Assembly (NCBI RefSeq): GCF_000247695.1
Contig: NW_004624732.1
Span: 20,241,550-20,305,549, forward strand
Direction: 5' to 3'
From: Heterocephalus glaber
Taxonomy: Eukaryota; Chordata; Mammalia; Rodentia; Bathyergidae
DNA length: 64,000 nucleotides
Shown here: piece by piece, positions 51,456 through 63,634 of the stretch
Numbering within the stretch: position 1 is the stretch's first letter
Layout: each line of letters begins with the position of its first letter
The notes under the pieces: generated by a model
Told to the model about the DNA's origin: nothing
The model's database searches: none
The model's input: only the letters and a program-made list of their open reading frames with translations
Made by a program: the position numbers and the translations under genes

Positions 51456-54400
51456 AGTGCTTCTATACCCACAGGGCTTCTACAGTTCTTAGACCATCCT
51501 ATAATATTCAGGAAGATGCAAAATCTGTCTTATTCATTGAGTGCCTATCTAAAAGACGGAACCACAGAGGGTATTTTAATCAGTCATTCACCGAAAGAAA
51601 CAATTATTCAAGGTGATTTTTCTCAATGATGGATGAGAATCGTGTCTTACTTCAAGTCCAAGGGAGTGAGCATATGTAGATCATAAAGAATAAGAGCCTG
51701 GGGTAGAGGGGTCATGAGACTGGTGGTCTGGCTGGCAGAAGAGAGGTGTGGAGGCACACAATACCCCAGAAGGACTACAGGAAGGATATGAACACAAAGG
51801 TCCACTTTGATCCCGACTGCTTCTTATCCTACAGTTTCCTTGGATGTCTTACTCTACAACTGCCTAAAAGCCAATGCTTTCCCTTATTTTAGAGCTGCAG
51901 CCTGGCTAGCACTCACCTCTTTTCTTTCAGAGACCTGAGATTTGGTGATTTGCCCAGCATTGACATGAAATTGGTTAAAATCCTTTAATCTCCCAGAAGT
52001 ATTTCTCAAAGGCACATTTTAAACAGCTCAAACTGGAAAGAAGCCACCAGTCAACAGCTACCAGTGAAAAGGCAGCCTGCCTGAGGCCCTTGACAGAGCA
52101 AGCTCTTAAGTTTTTGGAACATTCTTTGCTCTTCTATGAATACTACCTGGGATTTCCTGTATCTGATTTCTACACAATAACCAGCACAAAGACAACATAT
52201 ATGTGTAAATGGGTCCAGCAGAAAAGAAATTGGAAGGTGGGATCCTGTTTCCTTTGAAGGAGAAGAAGGCTAGAGAGGCAAGGAAGGCATTCTCTGCTCA
52301 TTACTAGGAAGAGCAGGGAAGGAGGATAGGAGGAAGGAGAAACTCTCAGGCTGTTCTCCACAGATTTTCCAGAGAGGAGCCTGGGCAAGGTAGGCCACAA
52401 CTGGGTCCTCTCTTGTCTCACCAACCCAGGGCCTAGCACCTTAAAGGCAGAGACTTGTACTGACTGAGACATTAAAAACAAAACTCAAAACTCAGAAATT
52501 TCTGGCCCATCTAATCCTTGCTCCTCTTCAACAAATATTAAATGTAAATTCAATCAGTATTGAGTCATGCAAAGTCTTTTGCCACAGCTTTTCTTTCTGT
52601 TAGAGAAAATGTCTGGTAAATCAAGAAAAACATACTATTTATCTACTAAACTAAAAACAATCCTCTATTATACAATTAACTAAAACACAATTGTATGTAA
52701 CATAATTATACAAGGCTACAATTACACAAAAGTAATGATGCATTGTAGATGGCAATGACTTCCGTGTAATCAAAAATAATGAAAGCTTCCCTGATTGGAA
52801 ATTAAGGTATCAAAGAGACCCCACTGGTAAATGTGCCCTGCATCGATCCAGGCCTCGCAGAAGGCTGTGCTGGCAGATGGGGCTGTGTGCCCCTCATCAT
52901 TACTAAAGACTGTAGGGGTGGCCACTGGTAGTACCTTTTATTCTGAGACCTCTAAACTAGCACATTTTCATGAAGCAAACATTTTATTATCCACTTTTCC
53001 AGCTGGTCAAACAGAAAAACAAAATGAAGCATAAGAGCCAGGAAGTTGTGTGGTTTGTTGATCACCCCATGTGTAGTGATATTAATAAAGAAACATGTGT
53101 AAAGTTCCAGCAAATACTATCAGCCATTCACAGCATCAGCAGGGACCACGGTTTGCTGCACAGATGATTTGTATGCCATTCAGCAGAGGCACTCACTACT
53201 TTTCATACTTTTGCAATCACTCTCTATCCAGGTACCTTCCTTGTTCCTTCTACTAGACAAATCTGACTACCTTGCTTCCAATTCTCACCTAAAACATGAA
53301 GCCACATTTCACTAGTAGGCATGGTTCTTCCAGATTAGTCTTGATATGTTTAAGTCAAGTCCTCCACCCACACTCTCTTACCATCATAGTGAGCTATATT
53401 GACTGAATTGAAGACCATGAATATAGTAAGACATCTAATTTCGTACTGCTGAAAAAAAATAAATGTTCCCAATTAAACTATTACACATCATTGGTTATAA
53501 ATCCATCCCAATAGCAGAGATTTTAAATGGAAAATATAGTATACTGAATTGTCAAAATATATACTTACATGCCATGCTCTCTCCTATTTCCATGTCTTTA
53601 CACAATGCTATGTTCTGCGAGATCCCACCAACTGCCGTCCTGACCAAGCCCTGCTTTGTCACCTCCATTAAGATTAACTCGGTATCACATCCCTAACTCT
53701 CCTTGAGGTCATTCCCAGGGCCAGGATACTTTGCCCACAAAAACAGATTTTTTTCTTGGACATTTATCTCACTTTATTTTAATGGTAGATTAATTTCCTG
53801 ATGAAATATGAGCAGGAAACTCTACCACCAACACACAGGTAAGCACTTAGCAGATAGTGTTCACCCATTTCATCAATGATACTTGACTGAGGTGAGCAGA
53901 ATTAGAACAAAGGAGGTCAGTGCTAGAGAAGAAACATAGCAAACCTTGCTGGAAATTCAGAATCTATTCTTTGGTTTTCTGCAGTGTGAATTTAAATCTA
54001 GAAACTTCCGTTAATAAGAGGGATCAGATCCCAGGAGAAATGGAGAGAAAAAATGAGCTGTGGCTAGATCTGTGGGTTGCAAAACAAAAGAGCAGATTCT
54101 TGATAGCCAGAGTTTTATCTCAAGGCCTAATAAATCATGCAACAGCAAAGATCAGCCACCCTTGAATGGTGCTCTGCACAGTGCATCTGGGGACCGCAAA
54201 CCCTTGGCTGTAGGGTTTCCAGTGGGGCTGGTGCTTGCATGCTTGTGGTAGAAAGATACCCACTGTAGTGAAAAATGAAATGGTTGAGGAGAGAAGAGAA
54301 GCAATCTCTCCTTCCTTTTTGCTTCACTCTTAACTTCAAAGTAATCAAATGTTGTTTATGCATAAAATTTTAATCCTTTCACAAATTTGTATTTTGATTT

Positions 54401-54628
54401 AATTTGCATATTCCATTTACTGCAAGTCAACATGAAGAGAGACTCAACTAATTTAAACCATTTTTCTGTGGGCCTGAAATCCTTTCAGAAATATTTTCCA
54501 TTAGGTGACTCAATTATGTCTAATGTGGCTAATGTTGGTGGATTAGAATTTTGCTTAAAGAAACTCATATTTAGAACAGTGAGAATGGGAAGGGGGTAGG
54601 AAAACAGAGGAGAAGAGACAATAATTAC

Positions 54629-54800
54629 CTGTCTTTGATGCTACACAGATCAATGTGTAAATCACTAAAATTCCCCAGGGAACCTTGCTGAACTGAAATG
54701 AGATCCTTGGGCTGGTTATCAATAAAGATGAGCCTCATGCAGCCTTGGAAAGCCTTAATGGGATTTAAACATTGGGAATCGGTGAGATTGTCAGGGCACC
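54629..54800 (-). CDS. CNTNAP5: CNTNAP5-like exon: C-terminal part of laminin-G domain 2
   Basis: This 172-nt exon is bounded by a strong acceptor (polypyrimidine run ending 'tgtcccacag') and donor ACAG|GTAATT. It contributes two bases (GG) to the split Gly codon, 56 full codons from [10 protein letters not shown] to LCSIKD, then AG toward the next Arg. No long open frame reveals it because it lacks Met near its start; I found it by reading the minus strand for the piece required between the other two exons. Cysteines are at codons 1, 10, 20 and 52, the terminal laminin-G cysteine set; NLT (4-6) and NFS (43-45) are candidate glycosylation sites. Both joins keep the frame. If the downstream intron is read through, TAA follows the Arg codon immediately. 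Family identity is secure; paralogue 5 is from remembered sequence ([19 protein letters not shown]). Confidence 0.93.
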
Positions 54801-56119
54801 CTGTGGGACAGAGAAAAAAGATGAAGAAGAATGTTGTAATGATCAGTTATTGCTTTGGTGACCTATTGACTGAAGACCTTGAGGTCTAATTATTCTGGTG
54901 CTTTCTCATTCATAGTAGTGCACTCACTTTTGTTGTAAATCCTACCATTTCCAGGGAGGGGACAGAAATAGTACAGAACCAGAATACTCAATCACTTAAT
55001 AGAAAACTAAAATGTGTGCTAAAGGAAATGGCAATACCATTCCGTTTACCTTGATCTATTGTCTTCCTACTGCTAAGCTATCTGCCATTTTTCACATGGC
55101 ATCCTTCACTCATCTCAAGGAAGCAACGTGTCTTAACCGCTTGGGAATCTCGGCTCTGTCTTGAAATACACATCTAAATGTACAACTTGACTCTAAATTT
55201 CACCTTCAAAGGAACTTATGCTTGGTGTAAGAATGGCAGCAGAATAATTGTCTGGTTAATTGTTAGCATTAACAGATTTAGATCCTGAGAAAGGTACACA
55301 TAGGAACATAATGGGAATTTTGAAGTTATGTGCAGAGCAAATCTAGGCTCTCAGGGTTATGGGTTTAAATGTACATAGTTATAGAACTATAATGGAACAA
55401 ATGAAAGGTTAACACCATACCTTTTTAAATAGTGCTCTTTTTTTAAAATACATTACCCTGATTTAGCATAGCTTGCAGCCAGGGCATAGCTACTTCTCAT
55501 TAACACAGGTATAGAGCAATGCAGGTATTTGAGTGCTTATGCTCTATATAAACTCCATCTCAATGGTTTTAATAGGTTCTGAGCATATGGGAATGCAAGC
55601 TTGAAAATATGGCAATAACCCATAAATAATTGGGAATTATTTCAGCCATCTCTAATAGACAGTCACTGCTGGGCTGAAGCCCGGCAGCTGGTTAACAGCT
55701 CAGAGGCACACCATAAAATGAAGAGAGATGCTACAACTTCTAATTGGAGCTGTAGAGAGAATTTATGTAAGTTGACTATTATTACTGAAACTCATTTTTC
55801 ATATTTCTTAAGTTTATAGACTATGTGGGATGTTTGTTTAAACACTGTTCAAACCACAGATAAATCTACCTCCTAAGCTAGGCCCCCCAAACCTTCTCTG
55901 ATGGCTCTTCTTCAAATGAAGGTGTCATTTTGCCTTTGTGGTATGTCAGATGTTTAGTATACTGTAATTATTCAAAAGCATTTTAGCCAGAAATAAATTC
56001 AAGATCACTTTTCTTTCTCTGTTGCTAAAATAGTACACAAGATGCATAATTATACTGTCTGTGAGGTGCACCTTTGGGGACCCCCAAGATGCTCCTTATG
56101 ACTTTATTTTCACTAGTGG

Positions 56120-56310
56120 ATCATGGAGAACACAGATCTGGATTTGAATCCATGCTCTACTAATTGCTCCTGCTATGTCTTTGTACAGATTATTTTACAT
56201 CAGCAAACATCTGTCTTTTTATCTATTAAATAGGGATATTATTATTACCTACCTCACAAAGCTTGAGCATGAACCAAGTAAGGTAAGTCACATAAAACAC
56301 TTACAGGGGC
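56120..56310 (+). mobile_element. MIR SINE
   Basis: 'agatctggatttgaatccatgctctactaattgctcctgc', 'catctgtctttttatctattaaatagggatattattattacctacctcacaaagcttgagcatgaa' follow the full MIR order from tRNA-like head to 3' part. Confidence 0.8.
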
Positions 56311-56597
56311 CAGATTAAATGCATTCTCATTCTAAAGGAATGTGGCATGTCTGAGGTGAAGGACAGAGACTCATCCTCCTCCCAAAAACAACCTCAAGTG
56401 TTCACTCCACACTGGCTTCTTCCCAGAAGACATGAGCATGCATCTTGCACCTATGCAAGGTCCCTTTTTCATTTACAGCTTTAACCACATTTTCTTGATA
56501 GTAAAGAAATGAGTGGCATATCCTAGAGTTTGGAAGTAAAAGACTTCAAAGGTAAACAGCCCATGTTTACTATGTGGGAGGCACTGTGTTCAATTGA

Positions 56598-56640
56598 GAC
56601 AGAGAGAGAGAGAAGAGAGAGAGAGAGGGAGGGGGGGGGC
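56598..56640. repeat. (AG)n then poly-G tract
   Basis: 'gagacagagagagagagaagagagagagagagggaggggggggg' is a homopurine run ending in nine or more G. Confidence 0.95.
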
Positions 56641-56775
56641 TGCAGTGCATAACCATATATAATATGTCTGTCCAATTTCCTAGTAGAAATAGAACTAACT
56701 ATAGCCCAGACCCCAGCCCATCCCTGCAATACTTGAGACCAATTTGTCCATTCCCTGATATAGCAGATGTCATTC

Positions 56776-56809
56776 TGTGTGTGTGTGTGCATGCATGTGC
56801 ATGTGCTTG

Positions 56810-56843
<34 letters not shown>

Positions 56844-56925
56844 GGGGGTTCTGGAAATTGAACCAACAGCCTTGCACATGCTTGTTAAGTGCATCACCAC
56901 TGAGTGACACCTCCAGCCCTCATCA
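56776..56925 (-). mobile_element. Old ID-type SINE with (CA)n tail
   Basis: Minus-strand reading gives 'gagggctggaggtgtcactcagtgg', then 'gcatgtgcaaggc', then 'ggttcaatttcc' in the ID order (body about 56841-56922). The position of its A-tail is occupied by a CA/TG microsatellite (56776-56840), a common fate of SINE tails. Confidence 0.8.
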
Positions 56926-57144
56926 TGGACATGTTAATCCTGCTCTCACTGAACTCTGCCAGCAGCCCTGAAATTGAGCTTATTCTCTCTTGTTCTAGAT
57001 GAGGGATTCCAGGTACTACACAGCAGGGTTAGCCAGCCACTGGGGTTAACTCCCCTTCAGAGACGGTTTCTGTAATATAAAAAACTGACTGAGAAATCAG
57101 ATAGTATTTTTCTAATGATAAAAATACATTCAAAGGACTAAATA

Positions 57145-57170
57145 AAAATATATATGTATATATAAAAACG
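57145..57170. repeat. AT-rich simple repeat
   Basis: 'aaaaatatatatgtatatataaaaa' is a short alternating AT tract. Confidence 0.8.
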
Positions 57171-57788
57171 CATTAGAAGCTTAATTTATCCCCATCAGTT
57201 TACTTTTGTATTTGTGTCACTGAAATGTTTCCAGGATTCAAGGACATCAGAATCAGGCTTAATCTGAGTCACCTTCTCCAAATGGAGCCTCCTACCCACT
57301 CCCCTTGCCAGATGCCCCATTCCAGGGGCATGGGTTGCCTCCGAGATGTGGGAAAGTGAGACCCAGGCTCAGAATGGAAGGTGGCAGTGGACTGACCAAG
57401 ACGGCTGGGCAGCCTGGCTGTTCCCTCATCTGAATTTTCCCTCTTGTGGGAACTGTAGACACTTGATTCACTTTCTCTCACTTTTCAGCTGGGTTTCTCC
57501 TTTCCAATGTGATCACAGAGCTTGGCATAGCTACAAAAACCTCCTTTGGACTTGTTATGTAACACCAGCTCTTATAGCTGAAGTACTTTTCTCCCTCAGC
57601 ACTGGCCTAGATAATTTATATTTACACAGCTGTGAGAGATTTTACTTCTCACTATTTTGGGCTTGAGTGTGTGTTTGTATGTGTGTTGGGAGAACTAATT
57701 AAAAAAGCAGGAATCATCCTGGTGAAATAACTGCCCACTGCCCACCCCCCTCAACTTTATTTTCAATTTCCAAGGCTGGAGAATTTAC

Positions 57789-57938
57789 CTCCAAAGTAGT
57801 AGTCACTTCCAGAATAAATCTGTACCCGGGTAGTGTCCGGAGCTGGGGATGCTGCCTCATTATCCAGCGTGAGAGTGATGCGGCTCCTTCTGGCATTGAT
57901 GCTAACCAAGTGCCACAAGCCATCATTCAAGCTGCTGC
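57789..57938 (-). CDS. CNTNAP5: CNTNAP5-like exon: middle of laminin-G domain 2
   Basis: This 150-nt exon follows acceptor 'cttcctgtttcttttgcag' and ends at GGAG|GTAAAT. It enters and leaves in phase 1, so it is length-symmetric. After two bases completing a Gly codon come 49 codons from [10 protein letters not shown] through the [14 protein letters not shown] strand to YSGSDYYFG, plus one base of the next Gly. DGLWH followed by a VSINARR strand is a typical laminin-G motif. It joins in frame to the 172-nt exon (…YYFG-G-CPDN…). Family identity is secure. Its weak donor has no G at +5. The preceding LamG2 exon should lie beyond 58 kb and was not seen in the window. Confidence 0.92.
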
Positions 57939-58222
57939 CTGCAAAAGAAACAGGAAGGGCAAGCATGGAGATGATGGATCGGCAGTCTGGAGAGAGTGGG
58001 GCTGATTTCCCAGCCTCTGCAGCTGGTGTCATTTTCAGATCAGACCCTTGTCCTTCTTCACTCAAGCCCAAACCCCTGGCTGACTCAGGAGACTCATTTT
58101 CCTCCTTTTCCTTCCATTGAATTCAATTCTCCTTTTCATCACTCTGTCTTTTTTAAGTGACTAGACCATTTCTGGTATGTTTGGGTTAAAATTAAGAGTG
58201 AAAAATACAAAAATATATAAAA

Positions 58223-58224
58223 TG

Positions 58225-58257
<33 letters not shown>

Positions 58258-58284
58258 TATATATACACACATATATATATATGC
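58223..58284. repeat. (TA)n microsatellite
   Basis: 'gatatatatatatatatatgtatatatacatatatatatatacacacatatatatatatgc' is an AT dinucleotide tract with internal symmetry that can fold back. Confidence 0.95.
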
Positions 58285-59058
58285 ATATTCAACCAAAGAC
58301 AAGCCATATACTCATCTGTTGATGTATACTTACAGAGGACAAAGGTAAAAAAAAAAAGAAGAAAACCTCAGAATGGAAGTAGCATTTGAATGGTGGAGTT
58401 ATAGGCTATTTTAGTTGTCTCAGTCTTTTATACAAGCCACTTATAACTTGTTTTTAGTGACCCTAGGCTTCATACATGCAAAGTAACTCCTCAAAACTAC
58501 ATTTCGGACTGGTAAACTTTTTTGAAGTGGATGAAGGAAGCTGGAGTCCTCAGATGTGCCAGGCAGACAAAGGCTTCTTTTCAGTGAGAGCGCAGACTGG
58601 CTCAGTCCAACGTCTTTCCATAACTAATTCCATGACATGGCGTAAGTGACCAATCTTCACAAAACTCTGACTTAGCACCTGTAAATATTGCCATACCTAC
58701 TGAGCATCAGGGAAGATCATGAGGGAAACTGCTAGGGCACTGCGAAGGCTTAGGGGCATTCACATATTCAAATGTCTTTTCTTTTCTTCCTTGTCCCTTT
58801 GTCCCAGATGTCTTCTGTCATAGTGCATAATACCTGCTGACCTATCTGGCTGTGGAAACTACCTTGGAAATTAGTCATGAGGGTTTTGACTATTTCCTCT
58901 GAAAACTGCATCATCTGCTAAAATTCTGTGTTGTTGGTGTGAAGTGCTTGCTGGAAGGAAGCAGTTTTCTTAACAGATCTGGACATGAATATGTCTCTGT
59001 AAGAATACAGAGGAGAGCCACACATGTCTTCCTTGGGCAGAAACTCATTGTGCCTTGC

Positions 59059-59098
59059 TATGTCTGTAGCTGCCTTCCTATCTCTGTAGCTGCCTTCC
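59059..59098. repeat. 20-bp tandem duplication
   Basis: 'tatgtctgtagctgccttcc' is directly followed by 'tatctctgtagctgccttcc', one mismatch between the two units. Confidence 0.9.
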
Positions 59099-59385
59099 TT
59101 CTCATTGTCTTGGTTATCCCACCTAATAGAGGGGGACATTGACTGTACTTAAAGCTGAGGTAAGAACTATATAGGAGGGAATGCAGAACACCTTGGGTCA
59201 AACAGAAGCAAGCACTCCTGTTAGCTAACTTGGATGCACAGAACAGGAAGTGTGTTCCCTGGAAAGGAGTGTGGGTATGAATAACAAACCATCCTGGGGG
59301 AACATATAGTTAAGTGGATGAGACACATGTAAAAAGGATTAAAATACCATCCTTTGAGTTCAGGCTAGTGTGATAGAGAAGCAAG

Positions 59386-59412
59386 CCAATAATAATAATA
59401 ATAATAATAATA
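59386..59412. repeat. (AAT)n microsatellite
   Basis: About eight 'aat' units, then related AT-rich sequence to 59432. Confidence 0.95.
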
Positions 59413-59689
59413 TAATTGTTAATAACAATAGTTGTGATTATGGGTGGAACAGTAATATGCAGATAGAAATGAAAGAGGTGTAAGTCCTTGTGAGGATCCC
59501 AAGAATATTTCACAGAAATGATTGCTCACGAGGGGAAGTTCTGAACATGAGCTAGACTGTAACTCAGAGAGCAAGAGCTAGGAGACTGTATAGAGAAACC
59601 AGGACCAGAAGGACAAGCAAGGATGATGGGAAGACAATCCAGCCACCCAGGAGCCTCACATGTCAGGCCACAGAGGGGTTTGAACAGAA

Positions 59690-59850
59690 TCCTTTACACA
59701 TGATTCTGGAGAGCATTCTGAGCAGCATTCTGACCAAACCAATTCCATCAGAATTTCTGGGGAAGGGCCCTGAGCCTCTTCACTGGTTTTCAAAAGCTAC
59801 TTGGGTGATTCCAATGTGTAGCCAGGGACTGAAAACACTGTTGTAGAGCA
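59690..59850 (+). mobile_element. MER5/MER20-class DNA transposon relic
   Basis: 'catcagaatttctggggaagggccctgagcctcttc' then 'ttttcaaaagctacttgggtgattccaatgtgtagccagggactgaaaacactg' fit the right half of a non-autonomous hAT-Charlie element. The exact family is uncertain. Confidence 0.6.
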
Positions 59851-62481
59851 TGAGAGTGCCTGAGGGGCTCTGCAGCATGAGAAGGACGAGATTGAAGGTG
59901 CGTATTCAAGAACTGTTTGTCTGCTGAGCAGATGACAGGAGCACGAAGTGGTGAAGGCTGGAGGCAGAGCTGGTGTGGGGTCTTACTCAAGTTACAGCAG
60001 CAAAAATTGAGAGTCAGAGGTGGACTGAGAGCTGTTTCAGGAGGTGAACAAAGCCAGCTTCAGTACAGCCTATAGGAGCCACACCTGAGATGCTGTGTGG
60101 GAAGAAAGCACTGAAAATCAGACCAGAGGCCTTCAGGCTGAGAGTGGTAGATGCAGAGCTTGTGGCCCTGAACTCTCAGTTGGCTGGAAAAGCTGCCCAG
60201 AGAGATATGTATCACCAGGCACAGGCTAGCTGCATTTGCACTGGGGCATCTGTGCCCCATATGCTCAGTGCAGCCCAGATGTAGGAATCTGCCTGCATTT
60301 TCAGCCAGTTACCTTACAACCTGCTGCAGCCCTGAACATCTGCTTGGGGTGAACGGTGAACCCACAGGCTGCTCAGCCTCGTGGCCTCATTTTCCCCCAG
60401 AGGCAGCTGTCTGAGGGAGGGGCCAGGATTTGGGTCCTGGCCATAAGGACTCTGTTAATGATGAAGAGCTTCTGTCAGGTGTTTCTTAGTGATGAATATC
60501 TGACTTCTTTGGGAAGCATTTTGGGGGCATAGCCAACTATATGTCTTTCATTTTTTGCTTTCATTTGCATACTTATTTGAATATATCTGCATAAAACATA
60601 AGATTGGATTTGAAAGTAAGCTATAGACTGGGCTGGGAGTGAGTAATTAGTTCAATATATAGGGTCTAAATAGTCCCTGAGGGACAAGTGGCCTGCTAGG
60701 CATAGGACACAGTAAGAAAGAAAAGTGCAAGAAGTGTTCCATTATTGGAAGTCCGGCATCTGGGCATTTACAGGTGAAACTGGCCTGAGAGAAGAGGGCT
60801 ACTCGGTGAAATTAGAAGAGCAGCAGCATTAGCTGATGTGTTGCTTCTGGCCCTGCCTCCTCCCTATATCACCTTTGTATCTCAGTTACTTACGCGGAGC
60901 TCTCTTAGTTTGGTCTTTTCTTGCTTCTGTTTTGTTTTGGTTTGCTTTTTGCTTTTTGGGGGGAAGGTCTGTTTTTCCTTTTAATTAGTGCTTTTCCTCC
61001 ATGGTCCCTATTCCCTATAGGCATAGCCCATGTGAAAACCTCAGCTCTTTGGGGAAGTGGGTGATTATTAAAACAATAGTTTTTCATGCAGGAATCACCA
61101 CGGATCATTTTGAAAGTACAGTTACTTGAGCTCCACACGAGGCTAAGTCAGATTTCTGGTGGTGGCCCCAGGCCATGGAAGGCTCCAAGATTCCCTAGAG
61201 AGGCTGTTGTTTTGCTGGATTGAACAGGTCTCCATTAAATATATTATTAGGGAAAGGGAAGCTGCTAGAAAAAGCCATAGCTAGTACAGGGAGCTGAACC
61301 TGGAATTGATTCCAGGGCATGTGAAATGGCCTGTTCCTCTCTAAAAGTCTTACTTTTCTACTGGGGTATTCTTTTCCACTTCATTGTGTTAATGGACCTG
61401 AAATTACAGCCCTAGAGTTCTCCAAGCCTTGATTATTAACAAGACTCATTAAAAAATACAGGTTGGAGTGATATTAATTATTAACAAATTAGGGAGAATC
61501 AATTCTATCAGGTTGCTTTCCTTCCAAACCCCCTCAAGATAAATGACATTGAAAAATAGAATATTTCAATGAGGAAAATAGGAAAGGAATACACCTGAGG
61601 CCAGGTGCACCTGGATGGGTAAACATCTCTGGGATAGGAGATTTAGGACTACCTTAGGTCACTAAGCAACCACACGTTTGAGATTTGAGGCTTAGACATT
61701 TGGATTTGGATTCTGGAGGAAATATGGATGGTAACAAACATAAATCTCTGAGTATAAAGGGATGTCTATCTCTACCTCTTGGACTGGCAAAGAATAAAGG
61801 CTGATTATACTTCTTTTGGATCAGAACACAATGGCCCCCAAAATAGTGCCTTACTGTGCCAAATTCTTTGAATAGAAGAACCCTGGAAGGACCCCTGAGG
61901 AAGAGCTCTCTGAATTTCTTCTGCCCTCCTGGCCTTCTTTCTCCCAGAGAGACAGTCATATAAACCAAACTCTCTCTTCCTCCAGGAGAGTCATAGAAAC
62001 AGGAATACTTTCTCCCAAATACAAGCCAAAAAAAGTACAAAAGTCACTTTCCCCCTCATCCTTTGGAGATCCTTACTAAAGGAGGTCCCAATCAAAACCT
62101 GAAAAGAGTGGAGGCCATACACGGAGTCTAGGCAGAATCTAAATAGACAGACATCCCTCCCTCAGTCTGCTACCATTAGATCTTATAATGTAACAGGCTT
62201 TGGTCCAATCACATTTCCACATCCCTGGCCATTCTTCATGCAACTTAAGCATAAAAATATTTTTCCTTAGGTCTTTGAGTCTTCGTTTCTAAAAGCTCCA
62301 TGCCACCTACAGATTAGATTTAGTAAATTTGCCATGCTTTGCTCTCTGGTTCACCTGTCTTCTGTCACAGGGATGTCAGTGATCACCCTTGTGATGGGTA
62401 AGGAAAGAGATCATTTTTCCGTCCCTACTTAATGTTAGTGGACATAGAGGAAATAGGCATTTCATATGTTGCACAGGGCAG

Positions 62482-62544
62482 CAGAAGCTTGTAGGCAATA
62501 TAACAATAGGGCAAGCAGAAGCTGGAAGGCAATATAACAATAGA
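62482..62544. repeat. 34-bp tandem duplication
   Basis: 'cagaagcttgtaggcaatataacaatag' at 62482 recurs as 'cagaagctggaaggcaatataacaatag' at 62516 (period 34). It lies immediately left of the ID insertion, which entered the second unit's right edge. Confidence 0.9.
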
Positions 62545-62666
62545 TATAAAAATCTGCGTTTTTGGTTTGTTTGTTTTTTTTGGTACTGGCCATTGAACTC
62601 AGGATCTTGCACTTGCAAGGCAGATGTGGCTCCACTGAGCTAAATCCCCAGTCCCTATAAAAATCT
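62545..62666 (-). mobile_element. ID-type SINE with 11-bp target duplications
   Basis: Perfect 'tataaaaatct' duplications at 62545-62555 and 62656-62666 flank a minus-strand ID: the complement reads 'gggactggggatttagctcagtgg' through to 'gttcaatggccagtacc' and a tail. This copy is in gene sense. Confidence 0.92.
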
Positions 62667-62689
62667 TATAAATGTCATAAGTCATTTTT

Positions 62690-63060
62690 CATAACATTTT
62701 GTTCTAGAGAATTAATCCTAAAATAACAAAAGCTGAAGCCAAGATACATGGCCAAAATACTTCATGGTACTAGTATTTATGATAGTGAAACACTAAAACT
62801 GTCAGTATTTTCAGCAATTACAAGTTAGCTTAGAAAAGCAATGTGTTCCTAGGATGGGATATAATACATTTATGAAAAGCATCATGTCCAAGAATGCCCC
62901 TGACATCCTGGTAATAGAAACATCTAGCTAATCAGTGTACACTGTGGGTATAACAAGTGGGAAACAATGACATGATGTAGAAGGATAGAATCACACAGTA
63001 TTTTTGTATCTTTTCTATTGAATTCTCGAGGTTTTATCATTGTTAAAATAAAAGAAACCG
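62690..63060 (+). mobile_element. Probable old LINE 3' fragment
   Basis: 'gatagtgaaacactaaaactg', 'tgttcctaggatgggatataatacatttatgaaaagcatc' and the ending 'gtatcttttctattgaattctcgaggttttatcattgttaaaataaaa' resemble an ancient L1M 3' end. It is highly diverged. Confidence 0.4.
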
Positions 63061-63334
63061 AAGAAATTATTTCATTTGAGATAAAGGACAGGACAAATTT
63101 TTGTCCTTTTCCACTTTTTCCCTTGTTGCTTCTCCCAAGCCCCAGTATTCAGCACAGGGCATTAGTTTGAAAGTTTCCCACAGAAAGACAGGTAGGCTGC
63201 CCTATGCTAAGTGAGGAACCAAATCCAGATGTGAAGGGTTTTCTCCATGAAGAAGGGGGTACAGAAAGGGAAACTTCATCTGTGCAAATGAACACTTGAA
63301 ACACAGCCTACTGTGCAAACAGCTAATAACACAC

Positions 63335-63510
63335 ACTAGCAGGATCAAATGCCTACGGTGTGCAAGGCACTTTAAATGCGTGACTGCAAATTGTCACTAT
63401 AATCCTCAAGGAAGAGTTTACTGTCTTAAATGCATAGAGTAACACAGAATGTTGGAAAGTGTGTCCAAGGTCACACAGCTACTGAAAGGGGAGGCATCCA
63501 ACACCCTGGC
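63335..63510 (-). mobile_element. MIR SINE
   Basis: 'cctacggtgtgcaaggcactttaaatgcgtg', 'ctataatcctcaaggaagagtttactgtc', then 'tgtccaaggtcacacagctactgaaaggggaggcatcc' match an antisense MIR across most of its length. Confidence 0.85.
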
Positions 63511-63634
63511 AAAGTTCTTTCTGTCCTCAGACTGCCAAAGCTGGTCCTGCCCTGCTCCTGGAATCAGTTTGACATATGAATATCTCTGCAAAGCTATTTT
63601 CTGCCATTGATTTTAACTTTATGCTTATCTTTAT

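Larger units (their letters stand above)
54801..57788 (-). other. CNTNAP5: 2,988-bp intron
   Basis: This intron joins the two laminin-G exons with phase 1. It holds a MIR copy, two dinucleotide repeats, an old ID copy and otherwise unassigned AT-rich sequence (54900-56110, 56930-57780). Confidence 0.9.

Noticed and set aside
56523..56900. 125-residue minus-strand frame
   Set aside because: It translates the CA and AG microsatellites (His-Thr and Ser-Leu repeats).
57833..58120. 95-residue plus-strand frame over the LamG2 exon
   Set aside because: It is the antisense shadow of the minus-strand exon.
61654..62040. 128-residue minus-strand frame in the gene's direction
   Set aside because: No domain, no matching splice phase for a CNTNAP exon and no homology that I recognise. 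Treated as a chance frame.
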